A stretch of DNA of 6,158 nt, taken from positions 13,646-19,803 of the forward strand of contig WFMA01000083.1 in NCBI GenBank assembly GCA_009177195.1, in the 5' to 3' direction. The stretch comes from Bacteroidales bacterium. GTDB taxonomy: Bacteria > Bacteroidota > Bacteroidia > Bacteroidales > Muribaculaceae. The first letter of the stretch is position 1; every line of letters starts with the position of its first letter. The notes beneath the pieces were generated by a model. That model searched no databases and was not told the origin of the DNA. It saw only the letters and a list, made by a program, of their open reading frames with translations. Positions 4,576 to 6,158 of this stretch are shown piece after piece. The position numbers and the translations under genes are program-made.

Positions 4576-6158
4576 ATGCAAGCAGTTATTCTTGCCGCCG
4601 GAATGGGGCGCAGACTCGGTGAATTTACCGCAAACAACACCAAGTGTATGGTCGAGGTCAATGGCGAACGGCTTATTGACCGCCTGCTCAAGCAATTGTC
4701 GCGTCATAACCTGAGCCGCATTGTGATGGTTGTGGGATATGAAGGGCAAAAGCTGAAAGACTATGTGACGGAGCGTTACCCCGAGCTTGGAGTGCTTTTC
4801 GTGGAGAACCGCGTATACGACAAGACCAACAATATCTACTCCCTGTGGCTGGCGCGCGATTATCTGAAAGAGGAGGACACCCTGCTGCTGGAAAGCGACC
4901 TTATTTTCGAGGACCGCATCCTGTCGACGGCGATTGAGAGCGAGTATCCCACCCTGGCGCTCGTGTCAAGATATGAGTCATGGAATGACGGCACGATGGT
5001 GACTATCGACGAGGATAACAATATAGTCAATTTTATTTCCAAAAAGGCGTTCAACTATGAGGACACCCCGTTTTACTATAAGACGGTCAATGTCTATAAG
5101 TTCAGCCGCGATTTCACGGTGAACCACTATCTGCCATTTTTGGAAGCGTATCTGAGCGTGCTTGGAAACAACGAGTACTACGAGCAGGTGCTGAGGGTGA
5201 TCACGCTCATTGACCGCGCCGGTCTTAAAGCGTTGCCGGTGTCGGGCATGAAATGGTATGAAATCGACGACGTGCAGGACCTCCGAATAGCCGAAACGAT
5301 GTTTGCCTCGCCCGAGGAGCGTCTTGCTAAAATCCAGCACAGCTATGGCGGCTACTGGCGCTATCCGGGATTGCTTGACTTCTGCTATCTGGTGAACCCT
5401 TATTTCCCGAGCAAGCGTCTTAATGACGAGATGAAGGCTAATTTCGACACTCTTCTGCGCGAGTATCCGTCGGGAATGGGTGTTAATTCGCTGCTTGCGG
5501 GAAAATATTTCGGCATCAGGCAGGAGTATGTGTGCATCGGCAATGGCGCCGCCGAGCTTATCAAGGCTCTGATGGAGCAGCTGCCCGGAAAGGCGGGGGT
5601 AACTTTTCCCACTTTCGAGGAGTATCCCAACCGTCTCCCCGCCGACAGGGTGGTGAAGTATTATCCCGGCAATCTCAATTTTTCCTACACCGCTGACGAT
5701 TTAATCGATTATTTCGGCGATAAAGATATTTCAACGCTGCTGCTCGTGAACCCCGATAATCCGTCGGGCAACTTTATTCCCCGCGGCGAGGTGCTAAAGC
5801 TTGCCGCTTATTGCCAGTCGAAGGACATAAGGCTTGTGGTCGACGAGTCGTTCGTGGATTTCAGCGTGGGCGGAGAAGAAAATTCACTGCTGAAGAATGA
5901 TGTGCTTGAAAGCTACCCCTCCCTTTGCGTGATGAAGAGCATCTCCAAGTCCTACGGGGTGCCGGGACTGCGCCTCGGTGTGCTTGCGTCAGCTGACAGG
6001 AAGCTTATTGACCGCCTTCGCAGCGATGTGTCGATATGGAACATTAACTCCTTCGCCGAGTTCTACATGCAGATATTCGGCAAGTATGAGGGGGATTATC
6101 GCAACGCATGTGAAAAATTCAGAAGCGAACGCGCCGCTTTCCATCGGGAGCTTGAGAC
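4576..6158 (+). CDS. Bifunctional LicC-like nucleotidyltransferase fused to class I/II aminotransferase (3' end outside window)
   Basis: One uninterrupted frame gives 527 residues and is still open at the window edge. Residues 1-245 form a nucleotidyltransferase. LAAGMGRRL (6-14) with Lys23 in NNTKCMVEVNG is the nucleotide-binding loop, YDKTNNIYSLW (81-91) is a strong mark of LicC-type cytidylyltransferases, and Asp108 (LLESD) and Asp231/232 (WYEIDD) are likely metal ligands. After a linker (about 246-275), a fold-type I PLP domain begins: GNGAAELI (322-329), NPDNPSG (392-398), VVDES (421-425, Asp423 facing the pyridine nitrogen), SISKSYG (455-461, PLP lysine Lys458) and LRLG (465-468). The last small domain is cut off. 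The same two-domain order is known for PntC, which transaminates phosphonoacetaldehyde and activates aminoethylphosphonate as the CMP ester. Next to inositol-phosphate synthase, a CDP-inositol-forming N-domain is an alternative. No Shine-Dalgarno is seen; the ATG follows the -7 element closely. Confidence 0.88.
   Translation, partial: MQAVILAAGMGRRLGEFTANNTKCMVEVNGERLIDRLLKQLSRHNLSRIVMVVGYEGQKLKDYVTERYPELGVLFVENRVYDKTNNIYSLWLARDYLKEEDTLLLESDLIFEDRILSTAIESEYPTLALVSRYESWNDGTMVTIDEDNNIVNFISKKAFNYEDTPFYYKTVNVYKFSRDFTVNHYLPFLEAYLSVLGNNEYYEQVLRVITLIDRAGLKALPVSGMKWYEIDDVQDLRIAETMFASPEERLAKIQHSYGGYWRYPGLLDFCYLVNPYFPSKRLNDEMKANFDTLLREYPSGMGVNSLLAGKYFGIRQEYVCIGNGAAELIKALMEQLPGKAGVTFPTFEEYPNRLPADRVVKYYPGNLNFSYTADDLIDYFGDKDISTLLLVNPDNPSGNFIPRGEVLKLAAYCQSKDIRLVVDESFVDFSVGGEENSLLKNDVLESYPSLCVMKSISKSYGVPGLRLGVLASADRKLIDRLRSDVSIWNINSFAEFYMQIFGKYEGDYRNACEKFRSERAAFHRELE

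Noticed and set aside
3993..4691. 232-residue open frame on the minus strand
   Set aside because: It runs across the 3' end of the synthase, a strong plus-strand terminator and the promoter and start of the fusion gene, which is not plausible for a real gene.

Overview
The window reads as a stretch of a Bacteroidales-type chromosome (Bacteroides, Prevotella or Muribaculaceae relatives). The reasons are a textbook Bacteroidetes -7 box (TATCTTTG, 4542-4549), genes without strong Shine-Dalgarno sequences, A-rich leaders in front of a well-expressed gene, and a gene set that matches what is known of inositol-lipid synthesis in gut Bacteroidetes. This assignment rests on motifs and context, not on a database match. 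All genes lie on the + strand and the window is nearly fully coding.

Layout. (1) 1-303: the C-terminal 100 residues of a nucleotidyltransferase whose start lies outside the window. (2) 331-1197: an ATP-grasp-like protein. (3) 1194-2144: a membrane CDP-alcohol phosphatidyltransferase with the DxxDGxxAR motif. (4) 2131-2850: a HAD-superfamily hydrolase. Genes 1-4 are separated by 27 nt, a 4-nt overlap (ATGA) and a 14-nt overlap, so they look like one operon. (5) A 233-nt AT-rich regulatory gap (2851-3083) holds two perfect palindromes and promoter candidates. It precedes myo-inositol-1-phosphate synthase (3084-4391), which is closed by a strong intrinsic terminator (4418-4454). (6) After a perfect -7 box, a long frame opens at 4576 and runs off the window end without a stop. 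It encodes a LicC-like nucleotidyltransferase fused to a class I/II PLP-dependent aminotransferase.

How the genes could work together. The synthase turns glucose 6-phosphate into inositol 1-phosphate. One of the two nucleotidyltransferases could activate it to CDP-inositol, and the membrane enzyme could then move phosphoinositol onto a lipid acceptor such as diacylglycerol. This would fit the second, PIP-independent route to phosphatidylinositol proposed for Prevotella-like Bacteroidetes. The alternative is the better-known route, CDP-diacylglycerol plus inositol phosphate giving phosphatidylinositol phosphate, followed by a phosphatase, which the HAD protein could supply. Neither route explains the ATP-grasp protein or the aminotransferase domain. 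Those two are the most interesting parts of the locus and suggest that the headgroup is further modified, or that a second phosphonate- or amino-type headgroup is made here.
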